DNA of 32,380 nt from Saprospiraceae bacterium (GCA_020437105.1 JAGQWR010000019.1:1-32380); one strand, 5' to 3'. Shown: positions 8,156 through 16,267, counted from the first letter of the stretch. Numbers and translations are program-made. The notes: generated by a model not told the origin, from the sequence alone.

Positions 8156-8584
8156 ATGAAATGGAACCTATTATTCCTCTTATTAATCGGGGCTTGGGGG
8201 CTGCAAGGCCAGGAATTGCGCATTCAGGTAGAAGGTGTTAATCCCTCCGGTGGAAACCTCCAAATTGGGTTATACCGACCTACAGACGGATTCCCTGTTT
8301 CAGAATCTGTTTTTATTGGGGTAGAAATTGAAGTGGGTGATTCCAAAACCCTACAATATTCTTTTCAGGACCTACCCGCAGGCATCTATGGGGTTGCCAT
8401 TTATCAGGACCTCAATAACAATCAAAAGCTAGACAAGGGGGTCTTTGGAATCCCGGCAGAGCCTTATGGATTTTCAGGATCACAATCGACCCTCTGGCGT
8501 AAACCAACCTTTGATCAGGTAGCATTTGAATATTTCGGAAGGACGCAAACCATTACCGTTAAACTCCAAAAATGGGGCGATTAA
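8156..8584 (+). CDS. DUF2141 secreted protein
   Basis: A 142-residue exported protein. The start at 8156 gives a compact signal peptide (MKWNLLFLLLIGAWGLQGQ); an in-frame Met 18 bases upstream adds only non-signal residues. The mature domain follows the DUF2141 pattern: LRIQVEGVNPSGGNLQIGLY at the start, a LPAGIYGVAIYQDLNNN segment with the DxNxNxxLD loop (NNNQKLDKG), and a G-x-P-x-EPYGFS segment. The DUF2141 loop looks like a calcium-type Asp/Asn loop, but the function is unknown. The gene probably ends the transcript begun by the alpha/beta hydrolase. Confidence 0.85.
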   Translation: MKWNLLFLLLIGAWGLQGQELRIQVEGVNPSGGNLQIGLYRPTDGFPVSESVFIGVEIEVGDSKTLQYSFQDLPAGIYGVAIYQDLNNNQKLDKGVFGIPAEPYGFSGSQSTLWRKPTFDQVAFEYFGRTQTITVKLQKWGD

Positions 8585-8652
8585 CAGGAAAAACCAACCA
8601 TTTAGGGTATAAATACCTTATTGCAGGGGTTTCATGGTGTCTTTTATAAGAC

Positions 8653-8660
8653 TATATTTG
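8653..8660 (+). promoter_or_regulatory. Promoter -7 element (TATATTTG) before small ORF
   Basis: A perfect TAnnTTTG element 82 bases upstream of the ATG at 8743. The intervening leader has no other start with a credible frame, so it supports transcription of the 43-codon gene or of a short RNA. Confidence 0.4.
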
Positions 8661-8742
8661 TACTAATTCCAGCAAGCACTTTAATCCAGCTGTAAACCTT
8701 CAGTACAAATTTCTGGAATTTTAAATACTAAAAATATCCATT

Positions 8743-8874
8743 ATGAGCCCCACTCCCCCCAAGGTAAATAATGATACACTTTTGGCATTTCTGCTCTTTT
8801 TCTTGTGTTGTATCTTTGCCTTTGTTGACAAAGCACAAGTTGTAGCGGGTTTGGCTGGTGTTTCATTACCATAA
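8743..8874 (+). CDS. 43-residue single-span membrane peptide
   Basis: A short frame: ATG at 8743, TAA at 8872-8874. Residues 1-11 are polar and Pro-rich (MSPTPPKVNND). A hydrophobic span with LLAFLLFFLCCIFAFV (about 13-28) follows, then a short mildly polar tail. It has a perfect -7 element at 8653. No family is recognised. Small membrane peptides of this size are common but easily missed. Coding status is supported by the promoter and the membrane-like composition, not by homology. It lies in a 450-base gap between DUF2141 and the converging M56 gene. Confidence 0.45.
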   Translation: MSPTPPKVNNDTLLAFLLFFLCCIFAFVDKAQVVAGLAGVSLP

Positions 8875-8933
8875 ACTACCTTGTAATCTCTCTTTTACAG
8901 AGTCCGTTTCAACCCTGATTATTAAAAACTAAA

Positions 8934-8962
8934 GAGGCTGTCCCAACGATTGAGACAGCCTC
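8934..8962 (-). terminator. Intrinsic terminator of the BlaI/M56 operon
   Basis: Perfect 9-bp stem GAGGCTGTC (8934-8942) / GACAGCCTC (8954-8962) with an 11-base loop. On the minus strand it is followed by TTTAGTTTTTAAT, a U-rich tail, so it best serves the M56 gene that ends at 9036. It could also stop + strand transcription from the small ORF. Confidence 0.65.
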
Positions 8963-9035
8963 GCTTATTGTCTATGGTTACGTTAAGCTTGTCTTTGCAA
9001 CTGTTCAAGAGTCATGCTTCGAACTGAACAGGCTC

Positions 9036-11258
9036 TTAATCATTTCTACTAATCACGATCTGACATTCATCGCATATAGAATTGCCCGTGCTGTGTTCAT
9101 AAATGTCTGTGTATTTATGATGCAGGTGCTCCGGTTGTTTTTTACCATTGATTTTCAGGCGTTTGCTATTCAAATCAAAACGGTAATCTCCTTCATTCCA
9201 TAATCCATCCCGGCGCAATTCTTCCTCCATTACAGACTGGAAAGACTGATTTCTAAATTGAAACGTCTGGGCCCAAACTCTTTCTTCTGCCATTTCGTGT
9301 TGCCGTTCTGCCCTGTCTTCCAACATGCTACGTTGTCTTTCGAGCATTTCTGCTTCTCGTTCCTGGCGTGCTATTAAGAACTCCTCGCGAGTTTCCAGGG
9401 CTTCCTCTACTCTGCGGGCATGTTCCTCTGAAGCCATGGCCAAAGCTTCCGAGCGCATTTCGGCGGCAGCCTCCTGCATGTCTTCCAGTGCTTCCCGCTG
9501 TTCGTCCATAAACTCTTCATATTCCTCCTCGCTCATCGATTTCCGGGCTTCGACCGCTTCGCGTTCCATACGTGCAGCTTCGCGTTGCATATCTTTTGCG
9601 GCAGATTCAAATTCACGGATCAATTCTTCATTCATGCGAGCTTCCTCCCGTGCCATATCCCGATGTAATTCAAAAAATTCCCCTTCCGGAATGCTATCAA
9701 AAACAAAGTTATAATTGTCGCCACCGAACCGCTGGAAAGTCCTTAATACTCCATCTGTTGAATCGTCTGAGGAGAACAACCAATTTTGGCCGTCACTGAG
9801 TACCTGAAACACACCGTCTTCATCAATCCAGGTAATATCAGAATCGCCCGGGAAGGCAAAAATCTGACGGGTGCCGTCTCCCACAATGACTTCAAATCGA
9901 TTTTCAGAGTCCTCCGAATCGGTTCTGAAAAAACGTACATTTTCCTCATCATCTCCATCCACCCAAATTAAATGTTCATCTGCTCCAATTCTGTAAACCG
10001 AATCGTCATTTGGTCCTACCAAAAGTTCCATATCCGGATCAGAAATGATCTCATTAACAAGGTCCTGATGTGCTGCCGGATCAACAGATTCTCCATTGAT
10101 GGTTAATTCTTTTACTGCATCATTTTCCAGATCCAGTTCAACTACCCGGCCATCTTTCTCCAATACCAGGTGCTTGTTTACAATAGGATCAATACTGTCA
10201 GCCTGCATAAAAATCAAGTCCGAATCCGGTGCTGGCGGGGGAACAGATTCTGTTTTTTGTGTGAATGAAAGCAGCGCCATGGCTGCAACCATCAAGGTGA
10301 TAACCGTGATTTTTTCCATAATTGTCGAGGATTTTCTAGGTTGTTGAAGGATACGCCGCACACGCACCATCAGATAATTTTTCTTTCCTGAAAATGCCAG
10401 GGCTAATTGCGGACCCGGCCTTCGCAAATCTTCCAATCGAACCAGCGCCCGGGCATAGGTCAGTGAATCTCCGGTATGAGAAATCGCCAGATCATCGCAG
10501 CAATTTTCCCGCTCTTGTCGGATTTGACCGGAAATCCACCAGACTGCCGGATGGAAATAGTAGAGTACTTCCAGGAAGCTTTGAAGCAGATTAAATAGAA
10601 AGTCGTTTCTGGAAATATGCGCAAGCTCATGAGCCAGCACGGCCTCTACTTCCTGCACATTAAGTTGGTTGAGCGCACCAATCGGAAACAAAATCAAGGG
10701 CTTCAAGTGTCCTAATGCCAGTGGTGCAGAGATCAGGGATGACTCCATCAGGGCGATACGCTTTCGAACGCCAATTTGGGTGGCCAGCACCTGACAAAGT
10801 TTCAACCACTTTGTTTCAGGTGTCCAAACCTGCACATAGCGTAGCCGCCAGAGATATGCCCAGGCGCCCAACAAACGAAGCATAAAAACGAGGGCTCCGA
10901 TAAGCCAAAAAGCTACAACAATGGGTAGAGATTGCTCCAGGCCGGAAGTTGAATCAGCTGCTATGCCCGGCTCCACCAAGATATTTACCCAGGTAGGAGA
11001 CAATTGGGTGATTTCTGCCCCAGTTGTTGTAGCGGGTATCTCATATATGCGTAAAAACGTAACAATGGAGGCTGTAAACAGGGTGACTAACGCGGTCCAT
11101 GCAAATCGATATCGCCATTGGGCAGACCGCCCACGGCCCATATTAAAGGCTAAGGCCAAAAAACCGGCAACTAAAAGCCCCTGCCAAAGTGAATGTAAAA
11201 CGGTCCAGCCCAAAGCCTCTACCATTTCTTCCGATAGAAATTGATTGATCAGGTCCAT
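9036..11258 (-). CDS. BlaR1/MecR1-like M56 family membrane protease
   Basis: A 740-residue protein. The N-terminal half is a multi-span M56 domain, with helices near residues 14-40, 52-70, 112-137 and a further one near 315-335. It carries the zinc motif HELAH (210-214) and the ENCCDD region (251-256), placing the active site at the inner face. In BlaR1 this domain cleaves the BlaI repressor when a sensor is triggered. No penicillin-binding sensor domain follows. Instead there is an extracytoplasmic part (about 340-545), rich in Asp/Glu, with repeated beta-type segments, then a long Glu/Arg/Met-rich coiled coil (about 545-690). The stimulus is therefore likely not a beta-lactam. It starts 9 bases after the BlaI-type gene and shares its operator-controlled promoter. 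Confidence 0.88.
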   Translation of the reverse strand: MDLINQFLSEEMVEALGWTVLHSLWQGLLVAGFLALAFNMGRGRSAQWRYRFAWTALVTLFTASIVTFLRIYEIPATTTGAEITQLSPTWVNILVEPGIAADSTSGLEQSLPIVVAFWLIGALVFMLRLLGAWAYLWRLRYVQVWTPETKWLKLCQVLATQIGVRKRIALMESSLISAPLALGHLKPLILFPIGALNQLNVQEVEAVLAHELAHISRNDFLFNLLQSFLEVLYYFHPAVWWISGQIRQERENCCDDLAISHTGDSLTYARALVRLEDLRRPGPQLALAFSGKKNYLMVRVRRILQQPRKSSTIMEKITVITLMVAAMALLSFTQKTESVPPPAPDSDLIFMQADSIDPIVNKHLVLEKDGRVVELDLENDAVKELTINGESVDPAAHQDLVNEIISDPDMELLVGPNDDSVYRIGADEHLIWVDGDDEENVRFFRTDSEDSENRFEVIVGDGTRQIFAFPGDSDITWIDEDGVFQVLSDGQNWLFSSDDSTDGVLRTFQRFGGDNYNFVFDSIPEGEFFELHRDMAREEARMNEELIREFESAAKDMQREAARMEREAVEARKSMSEEEYEEFMDEQREALEDMQEAAAEMRSEALAMASEEHARRVEEALETREEFLIARQEREAEMLERQRSMLEDRAERQHEMAEERVWAQTFQFRNQSFQSVMEEELRRDGLWNEGDYRFDLNSKRLKINGKKQPEHLHHKYTDIYEHSTGNSICDECQIVISRND

Positions 11259-11267
11259 AATGCTACT

Positions 11268-11663
11268 TTATTTGGGTTTTTGATCGTCTTCCATTTTCTG
11301 AATGAGGGCTTTCAACTCGTTGAGGTCTTCTGTACTGGCCTGGTGTTTATCCAGAGCCTGCATCACCAGTTTCATGGCCGAGCCCCGAAAGGTTTTATCC
11401 ACAAACTGATCCAGTAATTTTTTACGGGTTTCTTCCTCAGCCATCGCTGAGGCATAGATATGCGTGCGGCTGGCTGCATCACGCACGACCTGCCCCTTCT
11501 CCAGCATTATCTGCATAATCTTCAGCGTTGTCGTATATCCAACCTCTCTGGTGGCGTTCAAGTGGTCGTTGACCTGCCGTACCGAACTCGGACCATACTC
11601 CCACAAAATCTGAAGGACTTCGAGTTCCGATTCCGTTGGTTTTGGCATTTTTGATTTACTCAT
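11268..11663 (-). CDS. BlaI/MecI family transcriptional repressor
   Basis: A 131-residue winged-helix repressor with the start at 11663 (MSKSKMPKPTESELEVLQ); the open frame runs back to 11879, but the added residues are unlike the family and cross the operators. Seen: ELEVLQILWEYG at the N-terminus, the recognition region VGYTTTLKIMQIMLEKG (about residues 45-61), and a C-terminal dimerisation and cleavage segment. The BlaI family binds DNA as dimers and is inactivated by proteolysis by the paired M56 protein. The promoter and two palindromic operators lie directly upstream, so autorepression is expected. The two genes form an operon with a 9-base gap. Confidence 0.93.
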   Translation of the reverse strand: MSKSKMPKPTESELEVLQILWEYGPSSVRQVNDHLNATREVGYTTTLKIMQIMLEKGQVVRDAASRTHIYASAMAEEETRKKLLDQFVDKTFRGSAMKLVMQALDKHQASTEDLNELKALIQKMEDDQKPK

Positions 11664-11688
11664 TTCTTTATTTCCATTGTTGGTTCGA

Positions 11689-11720
11689 CAAGTATATACG
11701 AATAATTTCGTATTACAAAA
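11689..11720 (-). promoter_or_regulatory. Promoter of the BlaI/M56 operon
   Basis: On the minus strand TTTTG (11716-11720) and TATACTTG (11689-11696) are 19 bases apart, counted base by base; this is the canonical Bacteroidota -33/-7 spacing with one mismatch in the -7 box. The first operator fills the spacer. The leader to the start at 11663 is about 20 bases. Confidence 0.6.
11697..11712. promoter_or_regulatory. BlaI-type operator 1
   Basis: The 16-bp palindrome TACGA-N6-TCGTA lies exactly between the -33 and -7 elements, where bound repressor would block polymerase. It is identical in its arms to operator 2, with a centre-to-centre distance of 30 bp. Confidence 0.7.
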
Positions 11721-11726
11721 CGTAAG

Positions 11727-11742
11727 TACGACAAGTTTCGTA
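11727..11742. promoter_or_regulatory. BlaI-type operator 2
   Basis: The second TACGA-N6-TCGTA palindrome, 30 bp (about three helical turns) from operator 1, upstream of the -33 box. The shared half-site TACGA within the only intergenic space upstream of the repressor gene makes cooperative binding by the BlaI-type dimer likely. It is also 107 bp from the ATG of the divergent lipoprotein gene at 11849, so it might affect that gene too. Confidence 0.65.
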
Positions 11743-11848
11743 TATACTTGAAAATTTAACATATTGCAGGATCCCCGGATGGAATTAATCCGGCATGTCT
11801 TGATCTTAGCTATCCTTTGTACCTTTAGCAAATAAATCTGCTCAACTA

Positions 11849-12760
11849 ATGGGATTACAACTCGTTCGCTCGCTTCCAATTTTTTGGCTTTGCCTCCTTC
11901 TGGTCGCTTGCCAGGATAATAACGGTACAGGAAATACGGAAACCCTTGATATGGACTCTATTATTTCCGGAGACAATACGCCTTGCCAACTTGATTCTTT
12001 GCCGGAAGATGGAAACTTATATCGGTCTAACGCTACTCATCGCATTGCCGGCATCTTTGAAGCCACCGATGAAGGTGTAACAGCCAGAAGATTACTGGAA
12101 GTATATGAAACCCTGAACTGCATCTTGGTCGATCGGGTATTACTCCCCCCAAACAGCAGCCCGGATTACCCCTATTATTTAGCAGAAATCAACTACAACC
12201 AGTCCAGTCAGATCCTGGGAATACGTGGTTTTGACCAGATCTTCTTTTATGACATGCAACATGAAGAACTGCTCGGGCCCATTAGTCCGGTTTTTAAGAA
12301 TCCACGGAATATGGTCGATGCCCAGTCTGGCATGATCCAGCACATGGAATTATGGGAACATTACCTGATCGGATATTGCCAGGATCAGGGCACCTTTGTT
12401 TTTGACCTGAGCTACCCAACGGCTCCTAGTTCTGTCCTGCCCATGGCAGAATATAAACAGGATGCCGGTAATTTTGCCCAGTTATTCCTGATCCCTACCG
12501 TACCGGCAGGTCATTACCAACTCCTGCTTCCAAAAAAATTAGACGGTAATGGCCTCGTTGCAAATCCATTGTTAAAAATGCCCCTGCCCCTTAAAACGGA
12601 GATTACAGAAGGCGCACAAAACAACCAATACATTATTCTACGCGAAAAAGATAATAAAGCGATTGCCATCGACATGAAAGCAGGTTCCCTGGTCGAGCTC
12701 TCCAATGAACTATCCAGCGCTACTAATGCCCAAATTCTGGATTTTTTGCGGAGCAGATAG
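11849..12760 (+). CDS. Lipoprotein of unknown function
   Basis: A 303-residue protein with a clear lipoprotein signal (hydrophobic residues about 8-20, then LVAC, lipid Cys at 21) and an Asn/Thr/Asp-rich linker. The rest shows repeated short strands such as NLYRSNATHRIAGIFE, ILGIRGFDQIFFYDM and GTFVFDLSYP, which could form a propeller-like or beta-sandwich fold. I do not recognise a named family. The gene is divergent from the BlaI/M56 operon with 185 bases between starts; a TATCCTTTG sequence near 11812 is a poor -7 candidate. Co-regulation with BlaI is possible but unproven. Confidence 0.65.
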   Translation: MGLQLVRSLPIFWLCLLLVACQDNNGTGNTETLDMDSIISGDNTPCQLDSLPEDGNLYRSNATHRIAGIFEATDEGVTARRLLEVYETLNCILVDRVLLPPNSSPDYPYYLAEINYNQSSQILGIRGFDQIFFYDMQHEELLGPISPVFKNPRNMVDAQSGMIQHMELWEHYLIGYCQDQGTFVFDLSYPTAPSSVLPMAEYKQDAGNFAQLFLIPTVPAGHYQLLLPKKLDGNGLVANPLLKMPLPLKTEITEGAQNNQYIILREKDNKAIAIDMKAGSLVELSNELSSATNAQILDFLRSR

Positions 12761-12765
12761 GTGGG

Positions 12766-12915
12766 TGAAAGTTTGAGTTTGAGTTTGCCCCGATAGCTAT
12801 CGGGGGAGTTTGAGTTTGAGTGCGACCCTAGACCTTAGACCTTAGACTTTCGACCCTGGACCCTCGACCTTAGACCTTCGACTCTAGACCTTAGACCTTC
12901 GACCCTCGACTCTCC
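12766..12915. repeat. Degenerate repeat spacer with CCCCGAT palindrome
   Basis: The spacer between convergent genes is almost entirely repeats: GAGTTTGAGTTTG units, an 18-bp perfect palindrome CCCCGATAGCTATCGGGG (12788-12805), and a run of GACCTTAGA / GACCCTCGA units (12823-12910). Read on the minus strand these give GGTCTAAGG and GGTCGAGGG, as found in the spacers at 0.1, 18.0 and 21.8-22.2 kb. The palindrome may also serve as a terminator. Confidence 0.75.
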
Positions 12916-14586
12916 TCAAAAGACCACGATTTTCAGATTTTGAAAATGTCCATTCTCCGAAAGGAGATAGACAAAATAGATACCCGGGCTGTGGCCATAC
13001 AGGTTCCATTGCCTTTCGGCGGATGTACGGTTTTTAAGCAATTCCTGCCGGCCTTGAATATCAACCAGCCAGATTTCCAGCGCTTGCTCGTCGGGATTAT
13101 CCAACATCAATACCTGGTTATCCATATCGAAGCCCAGGGTGGCCGAATTAGATAAGCTCTCCGTGGCCTGGGTGGTATAAATCTCGCAGCTTCCGGGGTC
13201 TGTCCCCAACTCAATCGTAGGCCCCGGCGTCAAATCCACCCCGGCGAATCCCGGGTAGGTAGTTGGGTATTTATACACCCGGAAGGAGCTGTTATTGCTC
13301 GGAATTTGACCTTGTGTATAGGCAAAATCGCCATTGAGCGGGGTGATGTATTCCCAAACCACTTCGTGATTTGGTGTGACTTCCCTACTTATTCCGATAG
13401 AGCCGAAATTCAATAAGGTATTTCCGTTTTCCAGCCGTTGTGCGTTAGACAAATAGGGCGAATAGAGAAACTCATCCGTGGTATTTCCATATACAATCTC
13501 CGACTGAAGCGGACCAAACGGTTCGCTCAACGGAACGAGATATCCCCCGTTCCCATCCATTGGCGGTTCGAGAATTTCTCCGGAAGAAAAATCGGTACCG
13601 GGTCTGCCGTTACCGTTATTGAAAATCATGATTTTTCCGGCATCTTCCAGTCCGGGTTTAATCCAGTGGACGCCATGCTGCCCAAAGAACTGCTGATCCA
13701 TGACCAGGCCGCGGTCATAAGCGGCAGGGTTGCCCCAGCGGTAAAGGATATCGCCCCCCTTTCCAGATAAACCGCCCGTGTGGGAAGCGGCCTCCCCAGT
13801 AGTGGTACTATGGTCGAGTATCCATATTTCATCCGAATTTCGCACACTAATCAGAATCTGATCCAGGTCCGGATTATAGTCTATGGCATTAAAGTGATTC
13901 CAATCTCTGCTTGAGTTGGAGTTAGAACTATTGAGCTCCGGTAGATTAATATTGAATAATTCAGGATGTTCGGCAACAACTCCATAGTTGAGCTTATCCG
14001 GATCAAAGTCTTGTATATAATGGTCTTTGATATTCCATTCCCAGACGATATTTGCTTGATTGCTGCCAACTGGTTCCAGCTCGAGGATGTTTTCAGACCA
14101 CATAAATCCTTCCGCGGCAATCTCGTTGGGATCCCGCCCCAGCTCGATCAGTTCTGACTCATAGACCAGTTTCCAACTGAGTACCAGAATATGGCCATTT
14201 GGCATATAAACGGCATCGTGATGGGAAATTTGGTCGGAAGTATTTATTTCATAAGACCAGACTGTATTGTTTTCCCAATCAACAAGCTCCAGTCCGCCGG
14301 CATTGCTCGCAGAAGTAAAGGGGCCATTCGGGTTGGGTTTATAGGTGCGGAGCATCTGGCCTGTTTCCAGGAAATAAGCTGCTAATCCGGGTTGGGTGCC
14401 TCGGTCCCAGGAATTAATGAGCTGACCGCAGTTGTCAATCAGCCAAGCCTTCGTTCCTGAAAAGGGTGAAAAAAAGACATAGCCATTTAAGCTGGCCTCT
14501 TCATTAACAAGGGTACCAATTGTTTGTGCCCGGCTTCCCACAGACCAGAGCAAGAAGAACCCGATAAAGAACAGTCTGAAACGCAT
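12916..14586 (-). CDS. Secreted arylsulfotransferase-like protein with T9SS tail
   Basis: A 556-residue exported protein: signal peptide with cleavage after SRAQ (about residue 21), then an ASST-like beta-propeller and a C-terminal sorting domain. ASST-type signs are GYVFFSPFSGTKAWLIDNCG, the SHHDAVYMPNGHILVLSW segment, DWNHFNAIDYNP with conserved His, FFGQHGVHW and NAQRLENGNTLL. These His-containing segments line the active site in arylsulfate sulfotransferases, which move sulfate between phenols. The last 70 residues (about 487-556) match the Por/type A sorting tail, ending in LKIVVF, so export through the type IX system to the surface is likely. It follows the GNAT-nitrilase gene by 16 bases, probably in one transcript. 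The actual substrate is unknown. Confidence 0.82.
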   Translation of the reverse strand: MRFRLFFIGFFLLWSVGSRAQTIGTLVNEEASLNGYVFFSPFSGTKAWLIDNCGQLINSWDRGTQPGLAAYFLETGQMLRTYKPNPNGPFTSASNAGGLELVDWENNTVWSYEINTSDQISHHDAVYMPNGHILVLSWKLVYESELIELGRDPNEIAAEGFMWSENILELEPVGSNQANIVWEWNIKDHYIQDFDPDKLNYGVVAEHPELFNINLPELNSSNSNSSRDWNHFNAIDYNPDLDQILISVRNSDEIWILDHSTTTGEAASHTGGLSGKGGDILYRWGNPAAYDRGLVMDQQFFGQHGVHWIKPGLEDAGKIMIFNNGNGRPGTDFSSGEILEPPMDGNGGYLVPLSEPFGPLQSEIVYGNTTDEFLYSPYLSNAQRLENGNTLLNFGSIGISREVTPNHEVVWEYITPLNGDFAYTQGQIPSNNSSFRVYKYPTTYPGFAGVDLTPGPTIELGTDPGSCEIYTTQATESLSNSATLGFDMDNQVLMLDNPDEQALEIWLVDIQGRQELLKNRTSAERQWNLYGHSPGIYFVYLLSENGHFQNLKIVVF

Positions 14587-14602
14587 CGCCTGGATTTGGT
14601 AG

Positions 14603-16129
14603 TTACTTGCTTATTTTTTTTAACTCAAAAATATCTTTTCGTCGATCGCGGAGGTTGCGCACGCTTCCGAAGGTATTCAGCTCGCGCAGAAGGTCAATGT
14701 CAACATCTACCACCAGGATCATCTCCGTATTTGGAGTAGCTTCTGCTTTAATTCCATTCGCCGGGAAGGCAAAATCACAGGGTGTAAACACCATTGATTG
14801 GGCAAACTGAATATCCATATTGTGCACTTTTGGAAGGTTGCCCACACTACCTGCAATGGCTACATAACATTCATTTTCGATGGCTCTGGCCTGGGCGCAA
14901 TTACGCACACGGGAGTATCCGTTTTGGGTATCTGTGAGAAAAGGCACGAAGAGCAGATCCATTCCATCATCCGCCAACAGGCGACTCAATTCCGGAAACT
15001 CCACATCGTAACAAATGAGCACGCCAATTTTTCCGCAATCAGTATCAAAGGTCTGGATATGCGAACCGCCCTGCATGCCCCAAACCTTGGCTTCATCGGG
15101 GGTGACATGTATTTTTTCGTAACGCTCAACTGTACCATCACGCTTGCACAGATACCCCACATTATAGAGCACCCCATCGACAATCTCCGGCATAGAACCG
15201 GAAATGATATTGATATTATAGGAAATCGAAAGCTCAGAAAAGCGATCACGGATAGCTGCGGTAAAGGAGGATAATTCCCGAATGGCGGCCGGCTCCGACA
15301 GGTGATTATACTCCGCCATCAGAGGCGCATTGAAGAACTCCGGGAAAAGCGCAAAATCGCAGCGGTAGCCTGAAACAGCATCAATAAAAAATTCTACCTG
15401 CTGGAGCAGTCCTTCGAGGTCTTTGTAATTACGCATTTGCCATTGCACCAAACCCAGGCGAACGACCTTTTTTATTGTAGCAGCCTTCTTCTTGGGCTTT
15501 TCGTAATACACATTATCCCATTCCAACAACACTGCATATTCCTTAGACGCTTTGTCGCCCTCCAGATATCCCTTGAGGATCCGCGCCGGGTGAAAATCAT
15601 TGGAAAGTTGAAAATTGAGTACCGGATCGTAAATTTCTTTCATCCGGACTTTATCGATATACTGCTTCGGCGTAAGCGTATCGGCAAACTTATGGTAATT
15701 TGGGATTCGTCCGCCAAAAGCAATACCCCGCAAATTAAGATTCTCGCAAAGTTCTTTCCGGTAGTCATACAATCGCCGTCCAAGCCGTAGTCCTCGATAC
15801 TCGGATTTGATAAATACATCAATTCCGTAGAGCACATCCCCGTCGTTGGTATGCGTTTTAAAAGTATAATTGCCTGTGATTTCCCGATAGCTGTGATTCT
15901 CTTCAAATTCGCTGTACTGAACAATGATGGAAAGGGCGCAACCTGCAATTTCGCCATTAACCTTTATGACCACCTGCCCTTCCGGGAATTCCTTTATCAG
16001 CGTATCAATCTCCCGGTGTTTCCAGAAGGAATTAGGGAGATTAGAGTACGCTTCTATCATCGCTTCCTTTAATTCCTGATAATCCTGAATTGTCAGGAAT
16101 TTCAACTCGATATTTTCAATTTTTTCCAT
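14603..16129 (-). CDS. GNAT acetyltransferase-carbon-nitrogen hydrolase fusion
   Basis: A 508-residue cytoplasmic two-domain protein. Residues 1-210 form a GNAT domain with the acetyl-CoA loop YRGLRLGRRLYDYR (111-124) after the VFIKSEY strand. Residues 222-500 form a nitrilase-superfamily amidase with the full triad: Glu264 (LFPEF), Lys339 (YEKIHVTPDE) and Cys373 (ICYDVEFPE). This fused architecture is known as a bifunctional GNAT/carbon-nitrogen hydrolase family in several phyla. It may acetylate an amine and hydrolyse an amide of one pathway, but no substrate is established. It precedes the arylsulfotransferase-like gene by 16 bases on the same strand. Confidence 0.92.
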   Translation of the reverse strand: MEKIENIELKFLTIQDYQELKEAMIEAYSNLPNSFWKHREIDTLIKEFPEGQVVIKVNGEIAGCALSIIVQYSEFEENHSYREITGNYTFKTHTNDGDVLYGIDVFIKSEYRGLRLGRRLYDYRKELCENLNLRGIAFGGRIPNYHKFADTLTPKQYIDKVRMKEIYDPVLNFQLSNDFHPARILKGYLEGDKASKEYAVLLEWDNVYYEKPKKKAATIKKVVRLGLVQWQMRNYKDLEGLLQQVEFFIDAVSGYRCDFALFPEFFNAPLMAEYNHLSEPAAIRELSSFTAAIRDRFSELSISYNINIISGSMPEIVDGVLYNVGYLCKRDGTVERYEKIHVTPDEAKVWGMQGGSHIQTFDTDCGKIGVLICYDVEFPELSRLLADDGMDLLFVPFLTDTQNGYSRVRNCAQARAIENECYVAIAGSVGNLPKVHNMDIQFAQSMVFTPCDFAFPANGIKAEATPNTEMILVVDVDIDLLRELNTFGSVRNLRDRRKDIFELKKISK

Positions 16130-16140
16130 TTATTCTGGGT

Positions 16141-16185
16141 CCCGATTGCTATCGGGAGTGATTCTGTGTCCCGATAGCAATCGGG
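16141..16185. repeat. Two CCCGAT palindromes in direct repetition
   Basis: CCCGATTGCTATCGGG (16141-16156) and CCCGATAGCAATCGGG (16170-16185) are two near-identical 16-bp imperfect palindromes, each in a GTCCCGAT...ATCGGGAGTG context, 13 bases apart. They belong to the same family as those at 12788 and 18098. Confidence 0.8.
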
Positions 16186-16267
16186 AGTGGGCCTGTGGTC
16201 CTGTGGGTTAAAATCTACTTCAACTCGGCCACGAAAGTACTGCTTTTCAGAGTATGTTGCCGGTTTA

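Noticed and set aside
9325..9714. 129-codon Ser-rich + strand frame
   Set aside because: It lies opposite the Glu/Arg-rich coiled-coil part of the M56 gene; Ser/Ala/Arg-rich low-complexity translation is the expected mirror of such codons.
9036..11663. Beta-lactam resistance regulation by a BlaI/BlaR1 pair
   Set aside because: The M56 protein lacks a penicillin-binding sensor domain and no beta-lactamase gene is nearby, so only a general repressor/protease system is supported.
11805..11820. TATCCTTTG as the promoter of the lipoprotein at 11849
   Set aside because: It has three bases between TA and TTTG instead of two, and no -33 box at the right distance.
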